Shown here in pieces: positions 36,042-48,702 of a DNA stretch of 64,000 nucleotides. This stretch comes from Blastomussa wellsi (lineage: Eukaryota > Cnidaria > Anthozoa > Scleractinia > Plerogyridae): contig OX393561.1 in the NCBI GenBank assembly GCA_947652115.1, forward strand, positions 1,305,784 to 1,369,783. The letters run 5' to 3'. Each line of letters begins with the position of its first letter. The stretch's first letter is position 1. The notes beneath the pieces were generated by a model, which worked only from the letters and a program-made list of their open reading frames with translations, ran no database searches and was not told the DNA's origin. A program made the translations under genes and the position numbers.

Positions 36042-37365
36042 CTATAAATATTATCCTTCTCAAAAACACTGATGTTACTTATGTTAAATATTTCTCAAGT
36101 ACTGTATTTGGTTTGTTTAGACAATCACGAAGTGTACATGGTTCGAGTGGCCGTATTAACGGAGTAAAATTATAAAGGATTATCAGGTTGCGATTTCAGA
36201 ATGTGCCCCGCCGTTGGCCGTGTTAACGGTGTTGCCGCATTGCATGTAACGGGGTTTTCTGATAAGAAATGTATGAGCGTTTCGCCGAAACCAAAAAAAA
36301 TATATATCAAGGCGGGGTTCCACTGTACATCATAACGCCATATTGTCAAAAATATATTTTTATTAACTTTTACTGGAGAAATTCTCTTTTGACTTTCGCC
36401 AACAGTCCAAATTTAAAGTAAATTGGATGCTTTTTGCTGAGCTGTCCGCTTTATTTTCCTGACTAAAAACATAGAACTGGGATATTTTCACAATGCGAAC
36501 TGTGAAACGTTTTTTTATATATATATTAAACATTGCCCATCGGAGATGTTTCAAATGTTATTTATTCAAGAGAATATGGCAGAAGTGAATTCTAGATGTT
36601 TTCATCGTTTTCCGACCGCCATGTTTGTGACCCTCTGCAAGACACAAATATGGCATTTTCATTCCGAGCTCTATTCGTCGTAACATTTCGACGGATAACG
36701 CGACAACGGAATACCACGCAGACCTCGATCAGATTCGGATACGACAAAATCAACTAGTCTTCTATAACTTTCAAAATTCTTGGCTTTTTTACTCAATGAA
36801 GGGGCATCGAGGGCCTCTGAAACCACAACACCACAAAAAAAAAACATTTAAGTGGGCGTGGCTAGTTTCGAACGATCTCTAGAGAACCCTATTCTGCAAG
36901 GAGTAGTTTAAAATCTGCAGGTAACAATAGCAACTAAGTACCGTGTTTCACAGTTGTCAAATGCAGTGATTCTCTTATCTGTACTCCCTCCCTCCTCTTG
37001 ATACAGCATCTAAACTTTGTGTCTCTTATTATAGTAGTTTTCCCCACATTTTCCTTCATCGTAAAAGAAAACTACACTCATGTAGTTCCGGCTTCTTCAT
37101 GATCCCGGGTCAAGCGTTGTATTTTATTCTCGTTAAAGTTGACAACAACAAACAACAACGACAACAAAAACTTTATTGACCGATCAGGGTAGCGGATCAT
37201 CAAGCTACTTCTGAACCAAAAAAGTTATCTCGCTTCATCAACAAACTGCATAAGCAAATAACTGTTTAAATTCGTGAAGAGCAAAATAAATGGCTGTTTC
37301 TAAAGGGAAATTAAAGATGGTTTGGATTTGCTACTTACGTTATTCTGTTTGGTCAGTGTTTGATG

Positions 37366-37510
37366 TAATATGTCAAAAAGGAGTGCGAGTGTTTTATCAG
37401 GGGTTCCAAACACCGAGAAACAGATGAAAGCACGAGGTCGCAGTGTTTTCATCTGTTTCTCGGTGTTTGGAACCCCTGATGAAACACTCGCACTCGTTTT
37501 TGACATATTA
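37366..37510. repeat. Near-perfect 145-base hairpin
   Basis: Arms of about 63 bases: taatatgtcaaaaaggagtg on the left returns as cactcgtttttgacatatta on the right, with aggggttccaaacaccgag and ctcggtgtttggaacccct inside. The loop is about 16 bases. Very low divergence between arms suggests a recent origin or ongoing gene conversion. Confidence 0.8.
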
Positions 37511-37740
37511 CTTCATTTTTATTTTATTTCATTTATCCTGCGTTATCACGCAAATCTCTTGAGATTTTTATCTTTTCATAGATAATTGTCGCATCTTCGA
37601 TTTCTTCGGAAATCCCCATAGAGGGGCTCAAATTAAGAGTAGTTAGGAATTCTAGATAAGATGGGAGAAAGTGCAAGACTTAGTAAAAAATTTCATGCAC
37701 GTTAATCAGTCACTGAATTCAATGTTTTGGCATGAATTAA

Positions 37741-37910
37741 GTTAATTATCGTGACGAGATCGCTAGCATACAGTGTATACTAATTGGGGACAGCTAACTA
37801 CAATTACTTATCTAGTAATTATTAATTAAAATATAAAATATATGTACATTTGTAAATATTAAAATTATATAAAAATATAAAACAAACGATGAGCCATGCA
37901 AAAAGTTAGG
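37741..37910 (-). repeat. Dispersed repeat tail, family C copy 2
   Basis: Contains gctagcatacagtgtatact, tctagtaattattaat and gatgagccatgc in the same order as 20386-20600. Confidence 0.5.
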
Positions 37911-38105
37911 GAACCCCCGGCGGAGCAAATAGACAAGATGATGCTTCCTACATGTTTAGAATTCCCTAGCTTGCAGGTAATAATAAATAAACCGCCATAG
38001 CCTCGTAGGAAAAGGCAAAACTTCTTTAAGGGTCTCACTCGCGCGGCATGCAGAGCCGACATTTAAGGTGGAAGGTTGATGTCAACGGTCAACTCAAGAC
38101 AGATC

Positions 38106-38108
38106 AGG

Positions 38109-38152
<44 letters not shown>

Positions 38153-38291
38153 GTATAACAATATAATTTGGTTTTATCAACTGGGTTGATAATGTCAATT
38201 GGCCACCGTAAAGAGATTCAAGTGCTGAATCTCTTTACGGTGGCCAATTGACATTAATTATCAACCCAGTTGATAACACCAAATTATATCA
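38106..38291. mobile_element. Penelope-type terminal repeat fold-back
   Basis: Left arm ggttttatcaactgggttga and ggccaccgtaaagagattca, right arm gaatctctttacggtggcca and tcaacccagttgataacacc. The arms meet with almost no loop. Confidence 0.65.
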
Positions 38292-39140
38292 AGACAGATC
38301 AGTCAACCAAATCAAACTATGAGGTGATGCAGGCATCCTTTGCTTGATTTTTAAAGGCAATAAATTCTGGACTATTCCTGCATTCCTAATACCCAAATTT
38401 GGAACATTTCGAGTCTTGAGCGCTCTCGTTTGACACGTAAAAGTAATTTGCCCGCTGAAATTTTTCCAAACGTATCAAATAAAAATCTTCTGCTCTAACT
38501 CTATGTAATAACCAATGAGATATCGAAATTTCCTCCTGGAGATTTTTACGTTAAAAATGACTAAATTTTCCACTTTGACCAAACTTAGAAACTGCCATCT
38601 TTGTTTCAAATTAATACTCTATTGAAAGTAGAGCCTGGAAAATTGATTACGATTTTGACAGTAAAAGGTTAGCTAGAACAGAAGAAAAACAAGCCCTTAT
38701 GCAGAACAAGCCCTCATTCCTTCTGTGATGTGATGAGAGACATGCAAAATCTCGGTGCAAAAAATTGGTCCGAGGGGATCAAACTGTAATTGGTTATCAC
38801 GTGATCAGATTGTATTTATCGAACATTTTTTAAAATGTCCATCTGATTACTTACTCGTGGATATCTTTCACCGAAACGTTTGAGGTAGGGTTGTGTTTGG
38901 CCATTTGCAAAATTGTAGGAACCTTTCATGGACCGGTTCTTAAAATCTCTTTGTCGTTAGTAAGTTTAAAACGGCTGATGTGATTGATCGGTTGTCGCAC
39001 ACAGGCGCAGCAGGTTAAGAGGGACAAACGGCTCAGGGCAAGAGGATGCTCCCCACCCAAACCAATGTCGAGTCCCCCAATGTCTTGTTGCAGTAACTGT
39101 TTGACCAGTTCTTGTTTTATTGTCGTTATCTTACAGTTTC

Positions 39141-42100
39141 ATGGCAAGGAACGGATACAAAAAGGTCTCCAACGATGACTTGACTGGTGACGATGAAAAC
39201 GAAGTCGGCTTTTTGTCTCTTCTCCTCTTTCAGTGGATGAACAATGTTTTCAAGACAGGCAGTGAAAGAGCATTAAACCAGACTGACTTTTTGCCCCTTT
39301 CAAAGGAAAACTCTGCCCGTTTCTTGACTGAAAAGCTTCAAACAAACTGGAACAAAGAAGAAATAAAATGGACGAGAAATGAAACGCATCCTAAACTGTG
39401 GAAAAGCGTTCTGAAGATGATTTCTGTAAAGGAAGCCATGATTTTAACAACGACCGGAGCTTTGTATTCACTTTCCCGCGTACTTCAACCGCTCTTTCTC
39501 GGTTATCTTGTTTCTACCCTGATGTCAACTGGTCCGAGGAATAATTATCTTTCCTATGGTTGTGCATTGGCTATGTGCTTATGTGCTCTCATCGGATCTC
39601 TTGCTATGCATCACCAAAACTACACAGCTCAGATGCTTGGTATGAGATTGAGCAGTGCCCTTAAAGGTCTGGTTTACAGTAAGGTAAGCACCAACATTTT
39701 ACGTAATGGAAAAACAGCCGCTTTCACAGCTTTTTTTTCCAACGTAATACAAGTACTTGACAGTAATGCGTTTAGAAGCCCGGATGTGTGAGAACATGCC
39801 ACCGAAGGTGCGTTTTGGAATTCTATGTTTATGGGCACTGTCACCATCAACACCTCAAAACATTTTAAGATTTCGAAGTGATGCTCGCGGACTTAGTTAC
39901 ACCAATGGAAAACTAAAAATAGTTTCCTAGGTTTGTTAAACATTTCTATGCCAAGACACTGAAGCTATAAAAAGAGTGACATCATTTGAAACCACCAGGA
40001 ACCTCAACTTCGTTTTTAAGTTAATCTGCCCTCGAGGCTTGGGAAAATAGCAGGGCACCCAGCCGGTATGCTCCTCACTTTATCTGTTCCCCAGCGCAAT
40101 TGTTGCAGGCTGGCAAAATGGTTCAGTATATGTTTTCTCATGGGAGTTGTAACTGAAAGGAAATACTACTTTTGCGCGGGCTGATTGGCACTCAGAATAG
40201 CGACTGAAGAAACTGCTCGACGAAGGCTTGAATCTCGTTGAGACGAGTGGATTTAAACGGTTTTCAGCGCCATTTCCGCGCCTTTGTTGTTTGATATAAT
40301 TGCTGGTTGGTAATAATTATGGATCACGAAAAGGAAAAGCAAGGCGACAATTTTTTCCCACTAACACTCAGGAACACTTGTAAAAGTTTTAATATCATAT
40401 ATTTTCATTCAGTTGGATAAAAGAATGCATTTTGCCACGGTTTTTTCGTTAGGTGCCCCTGAAATAGGTTAAAACTAATTAGGGTCTTCTCCACCATTCT
40501 TTAGCAATTCAATTGATATCTTCCCCTCGATGTTCTGGTAACTTTCGAACATGAGCGAAATAACTTAGTTATTAACTTTTTTCGTTCCACAGGCCTTTTT
40601 CTCTGTTTGAGTCCCGTTTTACTAAAAAATATCAGAAAATTGGCTGTGACACTATTCCTTTTAATGATTAAGACGTCGACATCAAAAGAGCCTCAATAAA
40701 TGGCTTTTAGATGCATCGAAACGTAAACATTTTTTGATGAAAAGGTCTTCATATCTTAATTAACTTACCAGATATCTTAATGAACCTCCATATATAAATT
40801 ATGTTGTTCTCATTAGCCAGTGACATTTGATGGCATCGATTACAAGTTTAAATTTTATACATGGCACCTTGTTTTGGGGCGAGACACTTAACAGTCCTTC
40901 TTCTCACCCCGGTGGAAATCGGTGCTGATGAACCGAAAAGGAAAACCTAACAAAATGCTTGGGTAACCAAATAAATATATGTCCGTTTGTTAGTTGTCAG
41001 TGGAGCTTGTCCTTCCATAGTACTTTTATGTCTTTTTCTCTATAGGGACACATTACCATGAAAACAGAACCTCGATTTTTTGGCTCGCAATTTACACTTC
41101 TTAACCACACGTTGCAGGGGTTTCGTTGCGGAAATTTATGTACTAAGCCTTGTTTTGTTTTGCAGACCCTTCTTCTTAGCAAAGATGCATTATGGAAATT
41201 TAAAACAGGTCATGTGATTGACCTTATATCGAACGACGTCCAACGAATGGAAGAGGAAACTATCATGCAGTTGTTTGTAATGCCATTTGGGCTCCTTTTT
41301 GTTCCAGTGACAATGGTTTTACTCGTGTATTTTATTGGCTGGCAAGCTCTTATGGGTTTCACTTTCTTGTGCTTTCTGGTCCCATTTTTCGCCAGGTTGT
41401 CTTACGTTGGAGCTGCACTGCGTATACGAATAGCGGCGTTTTCTGACTGGCGCATCTCATTAATGAATCAAATAGTTTCTGGGATTCGTGCCATCAAAAC
41501 GCATGCGTGGGAGGATGAATACCGAAAAAAATTAAAACATGTACGAAGGTAAGAACAAGAGAAGTTGTAAGTTACGTTTTATACCTGAAAAACAGAACTG
41601 CAATTTATCCTTCTAACTTAAACAGGCTTTTCAATTAGTTCTACAGAAACTTATCGTCAGAATTCAATGCGATTTAAAATGCCGTTTACCGTTTAAAATA
41701 TCTTTATTAGTTTCTGAGATATTTAAGTATAAAATATGACCTTGTCTATGTTCTAAAATTACTTAAAGTGGAGAGTTGAAAATTTGACCACATTACCACT
41801 TCAATTTCTTTTAGATTGTTGCAACTATTGTTATCTATTTTTATGTGTTTTTATCTTTTCATTTCTGTCTTATTTATCTACCTCTCAACCTCAATTAATT
41901 ACAGCTGTTTCTGTAGATTTATTCTGTTTTCGTATTAATTATTACGTATTTGCATGTTTTTTTAGTGTGTATTTTCTTTCTCTTTTTTCCCTGATTATCC
42001 TGGCCCGCCTCGATTAGCGTTGCTACCTCCGGAGCCAGGAGATTAAGACCTAATTCTGAAGTAATAAAAATATTGTTGTTGTTTAATATTACTGTGTGGC

Positions 42101-42358
42101 AAACAATAAATAAATACAATATATAGCACACTTGCAAGATATTTCGTCACCTGACACAACTACCATTTACATTTAACTGTTCATCCTATAAATTGAAATT
42201 AATTTCACTCTCAACTGAATTTATTTTATGGTAATTCTACCTTTGCGGCAATGTGAGATAAAAATTGGGGGATTCGGTGTTATCCGGCGCAGCCGAAGCC
42301 CGAGCTTGAATGGTGATAACAGTTACCTCGTCATTGACTAAGTACAATAATTGAATAG

Positions 42359-42403
<45 letters not shown>

Positions 42404-45400
42404 GTATAACAATATAATTTGGTTTTATCAACTGGGTTGATAATGTCAATTGGCCACCGTAAAGAGATTCAAGGGNNNNNNNNNNNNNNNNNNNNNNNNN
42501 NNNNNNNNNNNNNNNNNNNNNNNNNNNNNNNNNNNNNNNNNNNNNNNNNNNNNNNNNNNNNNNNNNNNNNNNNNNNNNNNNNNNNNNNNNNNNNNNNNNN
42601 NNNNNNNNNNNNNNNNNNNNNNNNNNNNNNNNNNNNNNNNNNNNNNNNNNNNNNNNNNNNNNNNNNNNNNNNNNNCGCTCGAAACGTCAGCTCTTGAATC
42701 TCTTGACGGCGGCCAATTGACATTATCAACCCAGTTGATGAAACCAAATTATAGAAGTACAATAATTGTTTGCAAACTGCAATTTCTTTTTCAGGAAAGA
42801 GATAAATATCATCCGTAAGAAGAGTGTCATTCTGTCAGTGATTGGTTCATTGCGGTTTACGTCAACCTCAGTGGCAACCCTGCTGTCAGTAATCACTCTT
42901 CTGCTCACTGGTCGCCCTATCACTCCTACCAATATCTTTATGCTGGTCTCGCTTCTCGATACTCTCAATCTGTTTATTTGTCTTTTCGTAGCTGATGGTT
43001 TACTGGGAACGTACGATGCATATGCGTCACTAGGTAGAATAGAAGAATTTCTCATTTTAGAAAACTTACCTGTACTCACACCTGATCCGTCCAAAGAACA
43101 CACATATAACACGGAGAGCAGCTCAGTTCATGCAGAGAAAGTGGAAACAGTTTCCATCGATATGCAAGAAAGAGATCGTGAGAATTCCTTAACGACATTG
43201 CGTGTTTCGAGTTTATCGTACGGAAGTATAAAACGGGAAAGTGAATTTATTCTGCAAGATATCGAATTTACTGCAGTGTCACAAAGTTTAACAGTCATCA
43301 CCGGACCAGTGGGCAGTGGAAAATCTACTCTTCTATCAGCTATCACCGGCGAGCTATCAGAAACAAGAGGAACAATATCCTTCCAAGGGACTCTTGCTTA
43401 TGTTCCCCAGAACGCGTGGGTATTCTCTGGAACCATGAGAGAAAACATTTTGTTTGGTCAGCCGTACGATGAACCCAAGTACACCAGAATAATTGAAGTC
43501 TGCGCTCTCAAAGAAGACCTCCAGCAGTTTCCCGACTATGATCAAACAGTCGTTGGAGAACGCGGCGAAGTTTTGAGCGGAGGCCAGCAGGCGAGAGTAA
43601 GCTTAGCACGTGCAGTTTACGCTGATGCAAGCCTTTACTTGTTGGATGACCCTCTGAGTGCTGTGGACTATAATGTTGGCCAATATATCTTTGAAAATTG
43701 TATTAAAGATCTGCTGGGTGACAAAACCGTAGTGTTAACCTCCCATCAAGAACACCACATGAAAGAAGCTGATCAGGTGATTGTTTTGTTTAAAGGCCGT
43801 GTTTTGGCAAAGGGAAGTTTCGTAGAGATACAAGAAAAGGGTGTTTTAAATTCAACTATTGATCCGCTGTTTAATACAGCCCCAGAGGACAGGAAATCAG
43901 CTCAGGGTTTTACGTTTGAACAGGGAGAAAAAAGTAAAGATGTTGACAATGGCTATGAACAAATAGTACCACAACTTGCCAACAAAGCAAAGAATTTGCA
44001 AATATCACAAGAAGATCGCACCATCGGAGTAGTGTCCTACAAGCTTTACTGGGAGTACTTCAGAAGCGGGATGCATTCCTTGGTAATCTTTGCAATGATT
44101 TGTTTGTGTTTCACAACTGAAGGTAAGATTAAGTGATAGTCAAAGAAACTGAAGTGTCTCGGAGATAAATATCCTGTTATCAGTAATAGAATTGTTTCTT
44201 TCAGCAAATCGTGACCTTTAGACAACGCCCAAAAACGATAAGCTGAAAATGAGCATGGCTTCGCCATACTGCTCGTTTAAGCAGGAATTTACGCATGCGG
44301 GTGTTTAGGCCTCCGCACATCAAGACATTCGGGAATCCGGGCATTCGGTATCCCGTATCCGGGCATCCGGACATTCGGACATCCGGTGTGCGGGCAACTG
44401 GGTATCCAGGCATCCGGTATCCAAACAACAGTACATCCAGGCATCAATCCGTAATAATATCTATTAATTTCTGGGATAAATACGCAATTTAAATCATCGG
44501 GAACCCCTCTTAATTTTGTTTTTACTATAATTGGGTACTTCACTCTTGCAATTTTCCTTATTTTATTTCTTTTTGGTTTTTGTTTTCAGTAATAATAGTT
44601 GCTCCTGACGTGTGGCTCTCCTTCATGACAAAGAAAGCCCCAGAAGCTCAAAAAGACGAGACAAACCTAGCTACCTATGGCTGCCTTGTCAGTGCATCTC
44701 TCACACTTTGCTTCATTCAATCAGGTGGTTTCCATTTCGCCTCTTTAAGATGTTCTGAGCGTCTTCACGACAAAATGGTTGTTGCAGTTTTGCAAGCACC
44801 AGTTCTGTTCTTTGATTCAAATCCCGTTGGAAGAATCCTAAATCGATTCTCTAAAGATGTTGGGTGCCTGGACGAACTTTTACCCAAAACGTTTTTATTT
44901 TCAATCCAGTATTCGTCGCTGGTGTTTGCATCTGTTCTCGTGCCAACTGCTACATACCCTTGGCTTCTGCTTCTTGTTGTGCCAATGGCTGTTCTATTAT
45001 CGTACCTCTCCAAGTATCAGTTGAAGACGTCTAGGGAACTCAAAAGGCTAGAGTCCATATGCCGAAGTCCCGTCTTCTCTCACATTTCAGAGACCCTCAA
45101 TGGGCTGGACACGATTCGGACAAGAGGGAAACAAGGAGACTACCTGGGCCAGTTTTACAGGTGCGAAAGGCTGTTTAGCATAACTATGTCATAACTGTTG
45201 GTACAAACTCGGATACTGGTAAAAAAAAATTATGAATACCAAGTTTAATAATTCAGTGCTGCAGTGCATCTAGTAGGCTTTTTTTACTTAAAAATATTCC
45301 TTTTATTATAGAATGATCAATCTTTGCTTAGAACAAACTGCCAACGGGCACAAAAGGTGTGGATACATTAAACACTTTTAAAAGCAGGCTTTTAGACTTC

Positions 45401-47956
45401 TATAGTTACAAATCCCTTTCATATAATCTTCCTTCTTATAATCCACCTAAATGTGACTAGTTATTGGGATGAAATACGTTGGGAATAGGAGGGCTATATC
45501 GCATATATCTTACTCGTTTTTATCAATTTATTTTTTGCCTTTGTCTACTTCTGGTTGGGGCTGGATATCAATTGGATCATCGTCCTATTTCCTGCTCCGG
45601 TTGCTGATATTTATGATGTATTTATTGCGTTCGACGGATGGACGGACTCCTAATTACACATACTTGGTGTCCTCAATAAACTCGGAAGGGCTGAAGCAAA
45701 TTGCCTCACTTTCATTATATCGACCTCACTTAAACGTACGTAGCCAAGGCACGAACCTAGCATACGTTATCGTGTAGAGCCGAGGTTTTGTCAGCGACTG
45801 ATGGTCGCAAAAACAACGGAAACTGAGTTGATTCGTAGCTTTTTGGGGGTTTACCTCGGTGTAAGAAACGGTGACGTTTTTTCCTTGTTTTTGAGCTATT
45901 GTTTTTCTGTTCTATATTGTTTCGTGGTTCTTTGTTGTATTGTTTGTTCTTTGTTTTACGTCACTAGTGAGTTTCACTGGTTCTCTCATAGGATGAGCCC
46001 TTCTCGGTAATGCACTTCACGCAAGGACTATATTGCCGATATTCTTGCAAAGATTGCTCTCTGTAGTTTAACCATCGTGGAGCGCCAGCAGAATTAGGGG
46101 CCACTTCGGTCTACTTAATTCATTTACATGAGTCGGGAACTTTTGTCTAACAAGGAATGACACAGTCAACAGATGCTATTCTTATTCAACGACATGCAAA
46201 TAGGTGCCCATGTATTCTGCAGTTTCACCTTTATCGCTTCGTTGAATAATGCGCTGAATTGTTAATTGGTGTAATTCAGAGAAACTTTGGCCTTCAACTT
46301 TGCGAGGAAAACAACAACCATTTTATTTTGCTTGATATGTAGAAAACAATACAGCAAATACAATCAACTTAAATAAGCAAAAGAATTACTCAGTAAAACA
46401 CTAAACGAGTTGAGTAGTTACAAAAATTTTTATGCTTTAAATGGGCTGGGGATGCATGCAAAGTGATTGTCAAAGACCTGATTGTGATGATATTGAAACA
46501 TAATAAGGCAGTATGCATTGTAACCAGATCATGAATTTAATTGGGCCTAATAGTGAAAATAAAGGGCTGGAGCGTACATCTCGCTTAGAGAATGTAATTA
46601 TATGTACTGACTTTTTTTGCAAAATTACAATGGGTTTAAGAGTTGTGGCATAGGTATTTCCCCAGACAACCAAGCCATAGGTAAGAAAGGGATACCGTAA
46701 GGAATAGTATAGCTGAGTGAGAATATCATCAGTGACAAAACGTCTGAGCTTAGAAAGAATACCAATACCTCTGGAAATTTCTTACTCACTTCATGTGCAT
46801 GTTTTTTTCCAATTCAAATGACAGTCAATCGTAAGACCTAAGTATTTGACATATGTAGTTTGCTCATTGTTTATCTGGACGAAGAATAAATATCCGTAGT
46901 CAACAATATGCAGTAATTTCTAGAATTTCTCTATAAATATTTTTGACCCCCCCCCCCCCCCCCCATCTTAAATAAAGGGCAAATTCCAATCCATACTGTC
47001 AAATTAATTATCTTATAGTGTTATCTATGCAGACAGACAGATTTTGACTGGTCACGAAATCTTTTCCCAAAAGAGTTGTGTAATGAATTATGCCTCTCTC
47101 ATTTATCATGCCGGCTTTGCACCCATGTGAGACGTAAACTGACATAAGACAATGTATGCTTAGAATTTCCTCTTGCCTCTGCCAGGCTTCGTGGCGGTAT
47201 CAAAGTATCCAACTTAGGTCGAACGCATTCCTCCAATCTCTGATTTTTACTGGTTAATGTATGCAACAAATTCAATAAAGTTAAAGTTAAGTTCCAAAAG
47301 ATGGAGACACCAAAGTTGTAGGAAGTGTTAACCTTTTACTAACCGACCGCGAGGGGCGTACTGGAGAATATTGGCCCGAGGTCGTGGCAGTACGGACCGA
47401 GCTCAGCGAGGTCCGTACAAAAACGAACGAGGGCCAACATTTCCCAGTACGGCTCGAACAAGCTAGGTTAGTAAGTAGTTTATTATATGGAAATCGAGTC
47501 ATGAATGATTGTCAAAAACTGACGCACTTTCGGTGACTTGAATTCAGAGGTTTTCCGTCGAAACGTGAAAGAAAGAACAAGCTACCACGATTTTAAAAAC
47601 AATTTTTTTTTAATTAGAGTATTTATATACGTTTTCTTTCCGCAATTCTAGCTGCAAATTTTAAATTATTGCGGCTAGGGACCGTTCTATGGAAACGGTC
47701 CGTATGGCAAAATCCCGACCAAGAAATAACCAATCAGAATGCTCGGCTTTTCCTTCCCATATAATAAATAAATATATTATTTTACTAAATTTAATCTTCC
47801 CGTGATTTCCTCGCTCTAGGTATCAAGATTTTCATAATCAATCCAATATTATGGTATTGGCCAGTATTAGATGGCTCGGAGTGCGCCTGGATCTTCTCGC
47901 TTCCCTGTTTATTGGTGCAGTCGCTTTGGCGGCAGTTATAAAGTCTCAAGACGCAG
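39141..47956 (+). CDS. ABCC-family (MRP4-like) ABC transporter, N-terminal five exons (partial)
   Basis: Exons 39141-39683, 41166-41548, 42795-44122, 44590-45160 and 47820-47956 join in frame (about 987 codons). The start MARNGYKKVSNDD follows a splice acceptor in the 5' leader. There is no N-terminal TMD0, and FLSLLLFQWMNNVFKTG is typical of short ABCC proteins. Order: first membrane domain; nucleotide-binding domain 1 with Walker A GPVGSGKST (from residue 479), PQNAWVFSGT, signature LSGGQQARVSLARA (from 569) and Walker B LYLLDDP (593-594 aspartates); then the second membrane domain up to SIRWLGVRLDLLAS. The protein would be an ATP-driven exporter of organic anions. The next exon and nucleotide-binding domain 2 are not found up to 64000, and a Polinton lies in the place where they would be expected. 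The last exon ends in phase with GCA G then gttt. Confidence 0.88.
39684..41165. other. ABCC intron 1 (within CDS)
   Basis: No gene seen. A short SINE-like body segment is recognisable near 40861-40950 (ggggcgagacacttaac). Otherwise unremarkable. Confidence 0.4.
42357..42752. mobile_element. Penelope-type fold-back interrupted by an assembly gap
   Basis: Left arm (from 42357: gggggtaagtttctaaagaa, then atcaactgggttgataatgt) and right arm (42676-42752: cgctcgaaacgtcagctctt, then tatcaacccagttgatgaaa) flank the run of N. It lies in the intron between the second and third ABCC coding exons. Confidence 0.65.
42476..42675. other. Assembly gap (200 N)
   Basis: Exactly 200 undetermined bases, a common placeholder length for a gap of unknown size. 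The gap sits at the centre of an inverted repeat, a structure that blocks read-through and assembly. Confidence 0.95.
44295..44440. repeat. Degenerate ~10-base minisatellite in an ABCC intron
   Basis: Repeated variants of gggcatccgg, acattcgg and ggtatcc follow each other across about 145 bases between the third and fourth coding exons. Confidence 0.6.
46460..46900 (-). pseudogene. LINE reverse transcriptase thumb-region fragment
   Basis: On the - strand the sequence encodes, in order and across frame breaks, YVKYLGLTIDCHLNW, GILSKLRRFVTDDIL, LYYSLRYPFLTYG and VVWGNTYATTLKPI followed by LQKKSVHII. This is the conserved C-terminal part of CR1/L2-type reverse transcriptases. Stop codons between segments show it is decayed. 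Confidence 0.65.
47320..47770. mobile_element. Non-autonomous element with palindromic subterminal motifs
   Basis: Contains ttggcccgaggtcgtggcag, gtacggaccgagctcagcga and gaacgagggccaac, which partly mirror each other, then tttattatatggaa at 47479 and its reverse ttcccatataataaa at 47755. Non-coding. It ends about 50 bases before the ABCC exon at 47820. Confidence 0.45.
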
Positions 47957-48023
47957 GTTTGTATTGGTGAATACATCGTGACGTCATTGTTTACATCTCG
48001 ATTAGAAAAAACAGTCGCTCGAT

Positions 48024-48506
48024 TTACAGCGCAACACGCCTTAGTGTGGCCACCCAACAAACTTCAAACTTTTTTGACAAGTGAATTATAATTAGCCAAT
48101 CCGAGAGCGCGACTTTGTTTGAGCTGACCTGCCTCCTTACAATGTTCAGAGCTGTTGTCACGAAACCTGTCGCGCTTTTAACAAGGAGGCGGAGCTAGGA
48201 GGCGAGACAAATCCATTCTCGTCCCCAGAGGCCGCGATTCGTTTGGTCAGCACCAAGGAATCGTGACCTCTGGCCTCAACCAAATCGTGAGCATGCGTAG
48301 ACAACTCGTTTTGTAGCTTTCAGCCAATAAGATTTGTCAGATTTGACTTTGTGCATGCGCAGAATGACGGGAAGTCCGTGAATCGCGGACTTCTGGTGTT
48401 GGACCTTCCCAGAGCTCGTGATTCTTGACGCTGACCAAAAGGATCGCGGCATCGGGGGACGAGAATGGGTTTTTAGGTGGCCACACTAAGGCGCGTCGCG
48501 CTGTAA
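48024..48506. mobile_element. Two nested MITEs
   Basis: Outer ends: ttacagcgcaacacgcctta with gtgtggccacc, matched by ggtggccacac and taaggcgcgtcgcgctgtaa. Inner ends (48215-48466): attctcgtccccagaggccg matched by atcgggggacgagaat, with the flanking motif tttggtcagc / gctgaccaaa. One element has inserted into the other. Confidence 0.65.
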
Positions 48507-48702
48507 TAATAGAGCATTCAAAATTATACCGCTGAGTGTAAGGTGGCTCACAATAGTTGAAAGCTTCCCGTCTCTAGCAATCTATTACAGATAGGCCGAC
48601 GATGCAGATGAAAAGCATTTTGTGTAGTCTTTTAGAGTATTTATCAGTAAACAGATTCAGGTCAAAATGGAGGCAAACAGTATTGCCATGGCAACTTAGA
48701 AG

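Larger units (their letters stand above)
31479..39140. other. Repeat-rich region between the FDPS and ABCC genes
   Basis: No host gene recognised. Identified pieces are listed separately: BEL/Pao integrase fragment (32049), Penelope-type fold-backs (32753, 33142, 38106), MITE family B (33263), a TTAA-flanked MITE (35405), a GGCCGG-ended MITE (35816), a hairpin (37366) and repeat family C copy 2 (37741). A 157-codon frame at 33629-34102 lies in sequence whose 33772-33870 part recurs inverted at about 34540-34640, so it is probably element-derived. A segment near 36290-36325 reads tacagtggaaccccgcc in reverse, a common transposon end. Confidence 0.5.
45161..47819. other. ABCC intron 4 (within CDS), repeat-bearing
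   Basis: Holds a possible LINE C-terminal scrap near 45330-45470 (+), reverse transcriptase remains at 46460-46900 (-), a C run near 46950 and an inverted-repeat element at 47320-47770. No further exon recognised. Confidence 0.5.

Noticed and set aside
42476..42675. Coding frames running through the N gap (such as 42419-42818)
   Set aside because: They consist mostly of undetermined residues and terminal repeat sequence.
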